From Candidatus Uabimicrobium amorphum (GTDB taxonomy: Bacteria; Planctomycetota; Uabimicrobiia; Uabimicrobiales; Uabimicrobiaceae): a DNA stretch of 64,000 nucleotides. The notes under the pieces are model-generated. The model was not told the origin of the DNA. It made no database searches and was given only the letters and a program-made list of their open reading frames with translations. Of this stretch, positions 27,276-37,600 are shown piece by piece; position 1 is the first letter of the stretch; each line of letters opens with the position of its first letter. The position numbers and the translations under genes were made by a program. The stretch covers positions 8,181,547 through 8,245,546 of the forward strand of contig NZ_AP019860.1 of assembly GCF_009002475.1 (NCBI RefSeq). The letters run 5' to 3'.

Positions 27276-29117
27276 ATGATAGTACTACGTCGCATGATTG
27301 CCATTCCCTTTTTTATCACCTTTTTTTGCATGCTGATGGGATTGTTTTTTTTCTCGACAATTTATCGCATGAAAAACCCCGATGTTTACGCAAAGCAAGT
27401 TCAAAAAGCAGGCGCATATGATTACATATCCAAAGAATTGTCGGTACTGCTGGTAAAACGAATGGAAGAACAAGGCCAAGATGTTGCCATACAAGGTTTT
27501 GTAAAGAGTATTTTTAACGAAACTTTTTCGGCTTCCTGGGTACAAAAAATTATTGAAGATGATCTAATGAAACCTTTTTGGCCGTATATTTACGGTTCCG
27601 TAGACCACTATACGATATCCATTCCTGTCAAAGACCGCTTTATTGTGTTGCTAAAGTCCATCAAAAATCAGTTACTAAATGGTGAGAATAGCCAAAGCTT
27701 ATACCCCACACTTGTGGCAACAATGAGCACAGAATTTGTCAAAAACGTTTCTGAGGATGAAGAAAATGGGCTGCGTTTTTTGGCCAAAGAAAATGAAACG
27801 TTAGAGCAAACATTTGCGCGATTACTGAGAACAGCATGTCCAGAAAATGAACTTCGCACCGTGCTCGATAGCAACTTAGACAAACTCATCAACTTCATTG
27901 ACAATAAAAATAACGAACGTTGTATTTTATCCTTTGATTTTTCCAAGCCACTGAGTCAAATTCTGCAACAAGTACAAATATCTTTAAATGACCCACGGTC
28001 CTCAAAAAAAATAATACAACAACTATTTATTCCCACGCTCGCCAAAGAGAAATATCCTTTTGATATTCAAATAAACACCGAAGATGCTGATTTTATACTT
28101 CAAAAAATGTCTTTGTCATGGATGAAGCAAGAGAACGAAAAGATATTTGAAAACTTACAAGCCTATTTCCAAAAAAGAAGTGAAGGGTTTTCTGTCGATT
28201 TACAAAACTATAAAACACGTATCATAAGTACTTTTGCAGCATTGTTGGAAAAAAAACTACGTGAAAAATGGTTGTCATTACCACAAGGAACACCCGAACA
28301 AACCGAAGAGCTTATGCAAAGTATTTACCAAGGGGAGCTCCCCTCACATCGTCCTTACGCAATGTCTTTTGAAAAAATGCTCGAAGAAACGGGACTTGAT
28401 ATTGAGCAAATCATCAACAACTCTGTCAATTCTAATCGCGATGAAAAAACGACTTTTACTCACCAGGATTTAATTGACAATATACCACAAAATCTAAGTG
28501 AATTTATGTCTTGGGAAAATAATCATCCTTTAAGAGTTTTGAAAATAGACATAACAAACGCCATTGACAGTAGTGAGTTTGATAAAATTTTTAATCAACA
28601 ACAACTTACATTTACCGAAAAAAACCTACATGCCGACCGCGAATTGGAAAAAATTAGATCTTTCTTAAAGAATCTACCTATTGTCATGCTAGTTTTTCTA
28701 GTTATCTCTGGTATTATTCTGCTCATAGTTGCCAATCTATGTGCACAGGAGCAGAGTCAAAAAATAATCTGGTTCCTGGCACTTGCCATTGCCGCATCAA
28801 TGCTCGTCATAATGGTAACAAAGACATTTGATAATGTTGTCTGGCCGCAAGTCATAGAAAAAATAGAAAAAGAACAGCAAGAAAAACGCTTCAACAACCC
28901 TATGGACAAAGCCAGCCAAGAACTCGGCAAATACTTCCTCATCGCGTTGAAAGACACATTCACAAGTAGTATGCGTCTATTTTCTATCGTGATGATCGTT
29001 CTTGGAGTTTTACTCATATTTACGATGCCCATTTTCCGTGCGCTTTTGAAAAATAACCAACAGCAAACTTTTTACGATACAAACGATGGCTTGCGGCAAG
29101 ATCCACCGCAAACTTAG
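27276..29117 (+). CDS. Membrane protein of unknown function, four predicted helices
   Basis: I do not recognise a family. It is 613 aa with one hydrophobic helix at residues about 9-30 (FFITFFCMLMGLFFFSTIY), a soluble region of about 430 residues rich in Gln/Glu/Asn helices, and three hydrophobic segments at about 463-488, 497-518 and 567-590, followed by a short Gln-rich tail. The large domain would lie outside the cytoplasm if the N-terminus is inside. Conserved-looking motifs are few. The layout recalls bacterial membrane proteins with a long extracytoplasmic loop, but no assignment is made. It lies 75 nt after the TPR/HEAT kinase on the same strand, so the two may be co-expressed. The ATG at 27276 has AAGGA 8 nt upstream. 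Confidence 0.75.
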   Translation: MIVLRRMIAIPFFITFFCMLMGLFFFSTIYRMKNPDVYAKQVQKAGAYDYISKELSVLLVKRMEEQGQDVAIQGFVKSIFNETFSASWVQKIIEDDLMKPFWPYIYGSVDHYTISIPVKDRFIVLLKSIKNQLLNGENSQSLYPTLVATMSTEFVKNVSEDEENGLRFLAKENETLEQTFARLLRTACPENELRTVLDSNLDKLINFIDNKNNERCILSFDFSKPLSQILQQVQISLNDPRSSKKIIQQLFIPTLAKEKYPFDIQINTEDADFILQKMSLSWMKQENEKIFENLQAYFQKRSEGFSVDLQNYKTRIISTFAALLEKKLREKWLSLPQGTPEQTEELMQSIYQGELPSHRPYAMSFEKMLEETGLDIEQIINNSVNSNRDEKTTFTHQDLIDNIPQNLSEFMSWENNHPLRVLKIDITNAIDSSEFDKIFNQQQLTFTEKNLHADRELEKIRSFLKNLPIVMLVFLVISGIILLIVANLCAQEQSQKIIWFLALAIAASMLVIMVTKTFDNVVWPQVIEKIEKEQQEKRFNNPMDKASQELGKYFLIALKDTFTSSMRLFSIVMIVLGVLLIFTMPIFRALLKNNQQQTFYDTNDGLRQDPPQT

Positions 29118-29231
29118 AGTCCTCTCACGAAAATTTGTCTTTACACTGGCAGATGTAATATTTTTGTATTATATTTTACAACAACAGTATTTTTAAAGAT
29201 GTATGCGGGAATAGATAACGAAAGAAAACAA

Positions 29232-31001
29232 ATGAGCACACTTATTCAAGTCATGAATGTCGAAAAGTTATATGGTAATCAAGAAATACTCAAAGATGCT
29301 TCTACAGTAATTAATAGCAACCAAAAAATAGGTGTTATCGGTAGAAACGGTGCGGGAAAATCGACGCTTTTTAAAATCATTATCGGTGAAGAAGATATCG
29401 ATGATGGTACTGTACGAATTCATCCCGACACGCGTATTGGTTATCTCGAACAGCATGATCCTTACACACCGGAAGACACCGTACTTGATTTTTTACAATC
29501 GTATACGCAAAAAGAATCTTGGGAATGTGGTAAAGTCGCTGCGCAGTTTCAACTCTATGAGAAAGAACTTGAGGCTAAAATAAAAGGGCTTTCTGGGGGT
29601 TATCAAATGCGCGTAAAACTAACTGCGATGCTTTTAAAAGAACCGAATATTTTACTTCTCGATGAACCGACAAACTTTCTCGATTTATCCACTTTGTTAC
29701 TACTCGAAAAATTTCTTCGTGGCTACAAAGGTGCTTTTATGATTATTTCGCACGATCGTGAATTTCTCGAACGCACCTGCACATCAACACTTGATGTGGA
29801 GCATCGCCAATTGTCGATGCATGCTTTATCTTTGGGAAAATATCTAGAATTTAAACAGCAACAACTAGAGATGAACCTCAAACAAAACGAACAAGTAGAA
29901 AAAAAGCGTCAACAATTGCAGCAGTTTGTCGATCGTTTTGGTGCCAAAAATACCAAAGCCACCCAAGCGCGTTCCAAAGAAAAGCAAATTAGTCGTTTAC
30001 AAACGATAGAGATTAAAACACCGTTGAGAAAAGTGCGTATCAATATTCCCAAAGTAGAACCACGAAAAGGCCCTGCAATTGAAATAAAAGATATGACCAT
30101 TGGTTACCCTGAAAAAACTGTTGCCAAAGATATCTCTTTTACAATAAACCATGGGGAAAAAATCGCAATTGTGGGAGATAATGGCCAGGGAAAGACCACG
30201 TTACTCAAGACTTTGGTGGAAGACATTCCCTCTTTGCAAGGTTCTTTTCGCTTTTTTGCTCATATGGACATTGGCTACTATGCACAACACGTTTTACGCA
30301 AACTGAACAACGAACTCTCGATATACGAATACCTAGATTCTATCGCCATAGAGAACACACCACGCGAAAAAATCCTACAGATGGCGGGAAGTTTTCTGTT
30401 CCGCGACGATGATTTAAACAAGAAAATATCGGTTCTCAGTGGGGGAGAAAAAGCGCGTTTGTGTATGGCAGGCCTGTTACTGCAAAAACACAATTGTTTA
30501 TTTCTCGATGAACCATCGAACCACCTTGACTTTGAAACGGTAGAAGCATTAGCGGATGCTCTGCGCCACTTTGAAGGCACTGTTTTATTTGTGAGCCACA
30601 ATCGTGCATTCGCGCGTGTTGTCGCCACAGGAATCGTCGAAGTGAAACAAGGAGAAGTGCGTCGTTATTATGGAAATTACGATAATTACTTAGAAGATTT
30701 GGAAAGACAAATCGACGGTAAACCACAAGACTCCGCACAGGAAAAAGAGTTGCCAAAAACCAGTAAACCGCAAAAAAAACAAATTGATATACACGCACAT
30801 CGTGCCTTACAAAAACGCCTACGTAAATTAGAAAAACAAATTGCCGACACCGAGCAACAGAAAAAAGACTTGTTCCAATGGTTTGAAGACAACCCTACCA
30901 TTTACGATGAAGAAAAAACCCAGCATTATCAACAAGTAACAGAAGAGCTTGATCATTTAGAAGAACAATGGTTAGAGATCCAAGAAGAATTGTCTTCATA
31001 A
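29232..31001 (+). CDS. ABC-F family ATPase (YbiT/Uup-like)
   Basis: This is a cytosolic protein with two ABC ATPase domains and no membrane segments, as in ribosome-acting ABC-F proteins. The first ABC has GRNGAGKST, signature LSGGYQMRV and Walker B ILLLDEPTNFLD. A linker with a 'FVDRFGAKNTKATQARSKEKQ' core (YbiT-like) follows, then the second ABC with GDNGQGKTT, LSGGEKARLCMAG and LFLDEPSNHLD. A charged coiled coil at about 530-600 resembles the Uup C-terminal domain. The frame opens at the ATG at 29199, but the ATG at 29232 (MSTLIQVMNVEKLYG) sits at the domain start. The ADP-ribosylglycohydrolase gene follows after 24 nt. Confidence 0.9.
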   Translation: MSTLIQVMNVEKLYGNQEILKDASTVINSNQKIGVIGRNGAGKSTLFKIIIGEEDIDDGTVRIHPDTRIGYLEQHDPYTPEDTVLDFLQSYTQKESWECGKVAAQFQLYEKELEAKIKGLSGGYQMRVKLTAMLLKEPNILLLDEPTNFLDLSTLLLLEKFLRGYKGAFMIISHDREFLERTCTSTLDVEHRQLSMHALSLGKYLEFKQQQLEMNLKQNEQVEKKRQQLQQFVDRFGAKNTKATQARSKEKQISRLQTIEIKTPLRKVRINIPKVEPRKGPAIEIKDMTIGYPEKTVAKDISFTINHGEKIAIVGDNGQGKTTLLKTLVEDIPSLQGSFRFFAHMDIGYYAQHVLRKLNNELSIYEYLDSIAIENTPREKILQMAGSFLFRDDDLNKKISVLSGGEKARLCMAGLLLQKHNCLFLDEPSNHLDFETVEALADALRHFEGTVLFVSHNRAFARVVATGIVEVKQGEVRRYYGNYDNYLEDLERQIDGKPQDSAQEKELPKTSKPQKKQIDIHAHRALQKRLRKLEKQIADTEQQKKDLFQWFEDNPTIYDEEKTQHYQQVTEELDHLEEQWLEIQEELSS

Positions 31002-31024
31002 GAAAAAATATTCAGAGGTACAAT

Positions 31025-31933
31025 ATGCAAAAATTACCGCGAGCACAACTTGCCCTGGAAGGACTGTCTGTTGGTGACGCCTTTGGCCAGAAATTTTTTG
31101 GCAATTATGACGAAGTCGTACGCAAAATTGAAGAACGTGTTATTCCACAAGCTCCCTGGCACCTCACCGATGACTCTATTATGGGTATTGCGATTGTCGA
31201 AACGCTCCAGAAACACGATGGCATCGACCAAGATTATTTTGCCCAGTGTTTGGCAAAAAATTATAAAAAAAATATCTATCGTGGTTACGGGGGAATGGCG
31301 CACTCTATTTTACAAGCAATTTACCAAGGGCAAGACTGGCGCATAGTTTCTCCTAGCGTATTTGATGGCAGTGGCTCTTATGGAAACGGCGCTGCGATGC
31401 GTATTGCCCCACTGGGTGGATACTTTGCCGATCATATTCCTTTATTAAAAAAACACGCGCTACTCTCCGGTGAAGTAACACATGCCCACTTGGAAGGTAA
31501 AGTAGGTGGCTTGGCCGTTGCTTTAGCTGCCAGTTGGGCTTTTAATCACCAAGGCAACGCGACAATTTCGCATGATATGTTGCATTTTGTTGTAGAGCAC
31601 CTACCTGACAGTGACGTAAAAAGCGGCATAGCAAAAGCATGCGAACTACCACTTTCCTATAAAGTCGAAACCGCAACCGCGGCATTGGGAAATGGCTCAC
31701 AAATCTCCGCGCAAGATACTGTACCGTTTACATTGTGGTGTGCAGCACGCCACATCAATGACTTCGAAGAAGCAATGTGGGCAACCGTCAGTGGGCTAGG
31801 AGACCGTGATACCACCTGTGCTATTGTTGGCGGTATTGTCGCTCTTAGCGTGGGAGAACAAGGAATTCCCAAGGAGTGGTTACAAGCCCGAGAATCGCTA
31901 ACCAATTGGGAAGGCCGCGAAAGTCAGTGGTAA
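31025..31933 (+). CDS. ADP-ribosylglycohydrolase-family protein
   Basis: A 302-aa all-helical protein of the ADP-ribosylglycohydrolase (DraG/ARH) fold. Typical segments are ALEGLSVGDAFGQ, the metal-binding LTDDSIMGIAIVE, GSGSYGNGAAMRIAPLG, and GLGDRDTTCAIVGGIVALSVG, which corresponds to the GGDTDT metal site with both Asp residues kept but with Leu-Gly and Arg in place of Gly-Gly and Thr. Such enzymes remove ADP-ribose from Arg or Ser residues, or act on related nucleosides; the substrate here is not known. The ATG at 31025 has AGAGG 7 nt upstream; the frame begins earlier, inside the ABC-F gene. It is probably co-transcribed with it. Confidence 0.88.
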   Translation: MQKLPRAQLALEGLSVGDAFGQKFFGNYDEVVRKIEERVIPQAPWHLTDDSIMGIAIVETLQKHDGIDQDYFAQCLAKNYKKNIYRGYGGMAHSILQAIYQGQDWRIVSPSVFDGSGSYGNGAAMRIAPLGGYFADHIPLLKKHALLSGEVTHAHLEGKVGGLAVALAASWAFNHQGNATISHDMLHFVVEHLPDSDVKSGIAKACELPLSYKVETATAALGNGSQISAQDTVPFTLWCAARHINDFEEAMWATVSGLGDRDTTCAIVGGIVALSVGEQGIPKEWLQARESLTNWEGRESQW

Positions 31934-32117
31934 ATTGTCATTGCTACAACAAAGTATTGTGCAAATGAAAGCAAATATTGCGACACATTGAGCAGCAGTT
32001 TGCACAACAATACAACCAATCTCATCACGAAAAAAAGTCAACATTTTTTTATCGCAAAGCAAATAAAAGTATTTGCGCGTAGAGCATACACCTTTTTCAC
32101 ATTATGGCATACTCCTT

Positions 32118-32159
32118 GCATAAGCCCCCTTCACAACTTTTTTAGGAGAAGGCTTATGC
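32118..32159 (+). promoter_or_regulatory. Hairpin enclosing the ribosome site and start codon
   Basis: GCATAAGCC (32118-32126) is the reverse complement of GGCTTATGC (32151-32159), which contains the ATG at 32156. CTTC (32128-32131) can extend the pairing with GAAG (32148-32151) by a bulge, and AGGAG (32144-32148) lies at the edge of the loop. The structure could hide the start codon of the following gene. It may be chance. Confidence 0.4.
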
Positions 32160-34072
32160 TATTTCGCAGTATCTTGATTGCTTTTTATTTATGCACCACA
32201 TTACATTCACAACAAACGTATTTCCAAGGTAAATGGAAACTAACCTCCCAGGCAATCGAAAACTATGGTGTTCATCATCACGAAAATTTCGGTATTTTTC
32301 ATGTAAAACTACCACAAAAACAACTGCGTGTACCTGATTTACTATATAATGTTCACGACAACCCAAACGTCTTAGGCATACGTGTCATTCCGATTAAGGA
32401 CCACAGTGTAAAAGAAAAAATAACCGCCGAAGGAATTGTCATTCCACAATACGACGAACAAAACTCGTCTTTTCGTTGGGGACATGGTTCACAGCTTGTG
32501 GATGACTACTACAAAAAAGTAATGTCACTTAATGACAGTGCGCCCATTTTTGCCATCGCAGCCTACTGTTGTCCCAGTTCGCAAACCAACGAATATTTAA
32601 CACAAAATCGCATATCACATCTCGCAGCGTATATGGGAAAAGGTCGCTTACGCAATACACCTGTGGGTTATCACAATTACAGCTGGCAGGCAACACAATA
32701 TCCAGCTCACCTATACAGTATTTCACTACAAGGAGTTGCACAACCACAACTAAATCGCAATTTACAAATTACCTTGCAACTTTTAAACCAAACCAACTAT
32801 GGACCGAGATTTGCTGAAGAGTACGACTATGACTGGTTTACAACACACAACCTTAAAGAGACTCTGGAGTTTTATCGCGGATGGCTAGACCCGTCCTACG
32901 TACGCAAGGAACTGAATCAACGACTCATAGATGCTGGTATTGACGTCGAGATCGACACTCCGTATCAACAGCTACTTCTCAATGAAAATTTTTTACAAAC
33001 CTACTGTTCGGAACATATCACCATCGCCATCAACTGTGGTGTGAATATACCACAGAGTGAAGCTGGCTATATTGAAATTTGGGGAGAGCAACAAGGAAAG
33101 AAATTATTTCATCGCGCAAATCAATTGTGGAAAAAAATTCATGGAAGTGAACTCCCACAACAAATACAATTTCGCAATCCATTGTGGAAAAGAACCATAA
33201 CAACTGCAAAACTCATAGATCATCCCTTGATTAAAAAACCAGGAGTGGCAATGGTATGGCAACCCGAAACTTCCGCAGACCTAATTGCTGATTTCATCGC
33301 GCAATACGCAAAATTTAGCGAAACGTCGCTGGTTTACGCGGCAACTACGATACTAAAGTTCGCAACTGAATACCAGCAACGTACCGGAATTGATATTGAT
33401 AAGTACTTTGTTGTCGCCATAAAGTTTATTGAAAAAATGATCGAAGAAGATTTCCGCTTATTTGTCGCCAAAAGGGAAATTTTTCTGCTACCGGAGACAG
33501 AGCAGTCAAAAGCAGCCGATATGTATTTTACAGAGAAATATAACCGCTTCTCCACAGCTTTGTCGACGTATCCACGACTTCAACCAATGGTCAAACAAGC
33601 TCTCGATAAAGTACAAGAAAAAAAACAACAATTGATTCAGCAGCCCACCGCACACGAAACTTTCGCGGTGAATCACCCAGTGTTAACACAGGTACTGCGT
33701 AAGAATATACAAGACAAATACAAATTAACATTGGAAGAAATCGCCTGGCTACAATTTTGCATCGCGGTACATAGTAAAAGCGATCATCAACAAAGTCTTA
33801 TGGATTTAGCACGTAGTTTACCAGTAAAAAATCCAAATATAGCGGAACAAGTCGCCAAAGGAGAGAAGTATATACAGTACTACAGTTCCCCGGCGATTCT
33901 TCACAAAATAGCCAAGGGCTATCATATCGACAAACTACACCCTGAGATTGCCATTGTGCCACTGGCAACGGTGTTTGATTACAGAGAAGTCACTATCAAT
34001 ACAGATTATGACTCTCAGACCGATAATACAACACAGTGGCAGGTTTTCTTGCGGGCATTTTTACAAAAATAG
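32156..34072 (+). CDS. Exported protein of unknown family
   Basis: I do not recognise the family. The 638-aa product begins with a signal peptide (MLFRSILIAFYLCTTLHSQQ, cleavage near residue 20). The frame is open for a further 56 codons upstream, but the ATG at 32156 has AGGAG 7 nt before it and starts the signal sequence, so it is chosen. The mature part is mixed alpha/beta, rich in His, Tyr and Gln, with a WHxPxxx-free N-terminal half and many helices in the second half (about 400-600, charged, coiled-coil-like stretches such as EDFRLFVAKREIFLLPETEQSKA). No catalytic pattern was seen. It is followed directly by a 505-bp repeat element. Confidence 0.75.
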   Translation: MLFRSILIAFYLCTTLHSQQTYFQGKWKLTSQAIENYGVHHHENFGIFHVKLPQKQLRVPDLLYNVHDNPNVLGIRVIPIKDHSVKEKITAEGIVIPQYDEQNSSFRWGHGSQLVDDYYKKVMSLNDSAPIFAIAAYCCPSSQTNEYLTQNRISHLAAYMGKGRLRNTPVGYHNYSWQATQYPAHLYSISLQGVAQPQLNRNLQITLQLLNQTNYGPRFAEEYDYDWFTTHNLKETLEFYRGWLDPSYVRKELNQRLIDAGIDVEIDTPYQQLLLNENFLQTYCSEHITIAINCGVNIPQSEAGYIEIWGEQQGKKLFHRANQLWKKIHGSELPQQIQFRNPLWKRTITTAKLIDHPLIKKPGVAMVWQPETSADLIADFIAQYAKFSETSLVYAATTILKFATEYQQRTGIDIDKYFVVAIKFIEKMIEEDFRLFVAKREIFLLPETEQSKAADMYFTEKYNRFSTALSTYPRLQPMVKQALDKVQEKKQQLIQQPTAHETFAVNHPVLTQVLRKNIQDKYKLTLEEIAWLQFCIAVHSKSDHQQSLMDLARSLPVKNPNIAEQVAKGEKYIQYYSSPAILHKIAKGYHIDKLHPEIAIVPLATVFDYREVTINTDYDSQTDNTTQWQVFLRAFLQK

Positions 34073-34085
34073 GTGTGAGTTTTTT

Positions 34086-34590
34086 GAAAGTATGAATAAC
34101 GGGGGTGGGTTTTGAGCGGGAAATTCGTTTTCATATTGATGCCCTCACCATCGAATTAGCAGATTTCAGCGTAGCTGAAACCTGCTATTCTCATACCTCT
34201 CCCACAGGGAGAGGTTTCAGTAGTCTCTTTTGTAAAAAACAAAATTCACTTGAGTTGCGAGACAGTAGTGTAGCGTTATTATCTTGGTAGAATTGCCGCT
34301 GTGTATGCAGCGGCACAAAATAACACAATAAGATCAATTTAGACGTGTTACGCCTCTCCCTGTGGGAGAGGCATGAGAACTAAGGCTTTTAGCGAAGCTA
34401 AAACCTTAGATTCGATGGTGAGGGCACCAATTCGGAGAAGAATTCATATAACCTTAAATCAACTACAAGACCATGGTGAGGGCACCAATTCGGAGAAGAA
34501 TTCATGTAACCTTAAATCAACTACAAGACGATGGTGAGGGCACCAATATGAAAACGAATCTCTTTTCACACCCCCGTTATTCATACTTTC
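34086..34590. mobile_element. 505-bp MITE-like element with long terminal inverted repeats
   Basis: The left end (34086-34153) and right end (34529-34590) are imperfect inverted repeats of about 62-68 bp, opening with GAAAGTATGAATAACGGGGG and closing with its complement. Inside are a 58-bp tandem unit repeated at 34413, 34471 and (partly) 34529, and palindromes such as CCTCTCCC-ACA-GGGAGAGG. Only low-quality short frames occur within. A third copy of GAAAGTATGAATAA lies just outside at 34613, and TAAAACTTACTATT flanks twice (34592 and about 34641). No transposase is encoded, so it would need help in trans. The whole 34073-34648 gap holds nothing else. Confidence 0.7.
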
Positions 34591-34648
34591 ATAAAACTTA
34601 CTATTCTTTTCTGAAAGTATGAATAAATGTATATTGATGTAAAACTTA

Positions 34649-37600
34649 CTATTTTCGATACTGCAAGTTAATCAACACGCTTTTTACCGGGATGTACTCC
34701 TCGTTAAACTTCCGCGAAATGCTGTTTAAACTACGCAACATACCGCGTAAGGTTTGCTCCTCAATCCATGAGCTCTTGATTTCGCGTTGTAATTCGTAGA
34801 CTAACTTTTCGACTTGTTGCATTTCTTCCTGAACATCAACTTCAATACTTTGCGATGAGAGATAGCGGCGTAGCGCCTTTCCCTTAGAACTATTCGGTGG
34901 TGCTATGCTCTTCCCATTGCTTTTCAGCTCGTTCGTCAACACTTTTAGTTCGGCCATTAAATCGGGATATTCGCGTATTTTTTTAATAGTCACCTCAATG
35001 CGATCGCGTATGAGTAAACTTCCACGGTCTTTTAATAGTGGTTGTAAACGCAAATTTTCATAGCTTTTTAGAGAATTCTCCAAACCGATATACCATGCGC
35101 CTGGAGACTTACGCCACTTATTGAGATTTTGTTTGTGTCGTTCGTTTTTCAGATAGTTATTTTTACGCTCCGTTCGCAAAGCTACGTTTCTTTTGAGTTC
35201 ATTGTTAAACTGCAATGCACGGGAACTATTTTTCATATACGTTTTTAGTAGAGGTAACATCGAAAAAGTAGGGTTATCAACATATGGAAGTACTAACTCT
35301 TGCATATCAGCATAGCGTTTTTTGATAAACATCTGCCTAGCCTCTTGGATAATTTCATCGAGTTCCTCTGACTCGCCTTTGGCTTCAAGAACATACTTTT
35401 TGCTTTGTTTACTTAAATTCATATAGCCATCTTCGGCATCGTACGTCTTTAATTTTTCAATATTACTGAGTATATTGGGTATCAGAGTATCGATTTCTTT
35501 TTTACGTTCCTTCAATTGAAGAATCAAGTTACGCATCTTTTGTAGTTTTTGCTTCTCGACTTTTTCGACCTTGACAATTTCTTGTACTTCAATGGTCCGT
35601 TCTTCTAATTTTTTCAACTTGTTCAGTAAGCTTAAATACGTTTTATTACTCTGGTCAAGTGGTTTGATCAACTTAATCGCTTGTAAATACTCTTTTTTAT
35701 TGAGTAAAATCTTGGCATTTTTGATTTTACTGCTATACAAATTTGCAATATCTTTTGCCTCTTGAACGGTGCCCAAAAGTGTATCTTCAACTTGCGTATA
35801 CCCTCTAGAAGCGGGGTAAATATTCGTCAAACGCTTTACTCTCTGTTCTACAGGAAGAAAACTTCGCTGTAAACGTTCACTTTGCGTTTCCACTCTTTTA
35901 AGAATGCGTTTTGCTTGTGCTAACCAACGAGCTTGCTTGCGTTCACGTTGTAAAAGAACTATTTTATCCTTTAGATATACCGTTAGCTTTTCAAGGCTAC
36001 GTGCGTATTTTTTTCCGTTAACAATGTCATTTTTGTTCTCTTTTAGAACTTTCAGAGCTTGCGCAAGATTATCTTTTTTGAGTTGCTCTTCCGCTTGTTC
36101 TATCAAATTAGACAAATTGTTTTGGCTTTCTTTCGCCTTTTCTAAAAAGGAACTTTGCTTTGTTGTTAAAGATTTATTCGAAAACTCTTCTTGTAGAAAC
36201 TGCACATTTTTATCAACCGAAATATCGGCCTGCTGCATCTGTGACAAGTTTGTCTTTGCAGCGGAAAGCAAGGTAATGATATCGTTCTTGTTTACCTTCG
36301 GAGTTTTTGGTGCTTTCGCAATGCGAATGCGATCGACAAACTGTTCTTTTAGAGAAAGTAAATTTGGAAGAACCGTTTTTTTACCTTGAACATATGGCTC
36401 CAGTAGTTCAATCGCCTTTTCTTCCTCTACTTTATCCAAGAGTACATTCACCTCGGTAATTAAATTTTTCAAATTTGTAATTTCTTGTTTTGCTTGGGTA
36501 AAAATCTTTTGTGGCGATGTTGTTTGAGGAACAATCTTTTTCGTCTCTTGCCATTGCTGTTTTGCCGCTTGTAAAGCGTCTTGTAGTTTAACAACGCGTT
36601 CTTGTAGCATGACAAACGTTTGATCCAACGCACGGCGTTGTTGCCGTTCTCTATATATATTTTCACAAGAAGAGAGAATTTGTTGCACCGTATCACGTGT
36701 ATCTGTCAGGTATTCCAAATCTTCTTCATTTGCTCTTTGATAGGGTTTGGAAATCTCAATAGCATCGCCAAACTGGTTGTTTTTCATCTTGTTCGCGAGT
36801 TGTGCCACCACACTTTCGTATTTTTTAACCTGATTTTGCGCCTTTTGCAAATTTTTATAAATAAACTCATCTATGGGGAGATACCCTTTTTTTGTCGGAA
36901 AACGTTCCTGCAAAACCGCAAGCTTTTCTTCGATTAAATTGACCTTTTCTTCCGTTTGCACAATATGCTCTTGGAGCAAGCGATACGTTTTACGCATCAT
37001 TTTTTCTTCATCACGCGTTTTCTTCAAACTTTTTGCAATGCGCTGGGTGGCGGTTAACTTGTCATATAAACGATCCAGCATATTTACCGCGCTAATGTTG
37101 AAGCTAGTATAGTTTTTATACTTTTCGGCCCACTCAAAAGCTGCCTCAGAGCTTTTTTTCGACTCTTGCTCCCCTTCTTTTTTGATATGGTCTAGAAGAG
37201 CGAGATAATCTTTTTGTGATTTAAGAATGCTCAGTTCGCGGTTACTTGGTTGCGGATAACCTTTTTTGGCCGGGTATTTATTTTGTAACAAAAAAACAAT
37301 GCTATTACAGCGTTCCGTTTTGTAAACAATTTTGTCGCGAAAATCCGCTAGGTCTTTTTGCACACCGGTGTATGCACTGTTTTTTTGATACCTTTGCAAC
37401 TGTTCTTTTGCGAAGGTCCACACTTCTTGACGATAATGATACAAGGAGGTGATGATTCCCACCAATAAACAAAGAAAAACAAAACGTCGCGCAAAACTTT
37501 TTTTGTTTGTCTCTAGTGGTAAACTAGAGATATTGAATTCCTGAGTTTGTTGCGGGGCTTTTGACATCACGTTGTGCCCAATTACGTTTGCTTTTTGTGT

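Noticed and set aside
34105..34290. 61-codon plus-strand frame in the 505-bp element
   Set aside because: It lies wholly within inverted repeats, has no ribosome site, and shows no domain.
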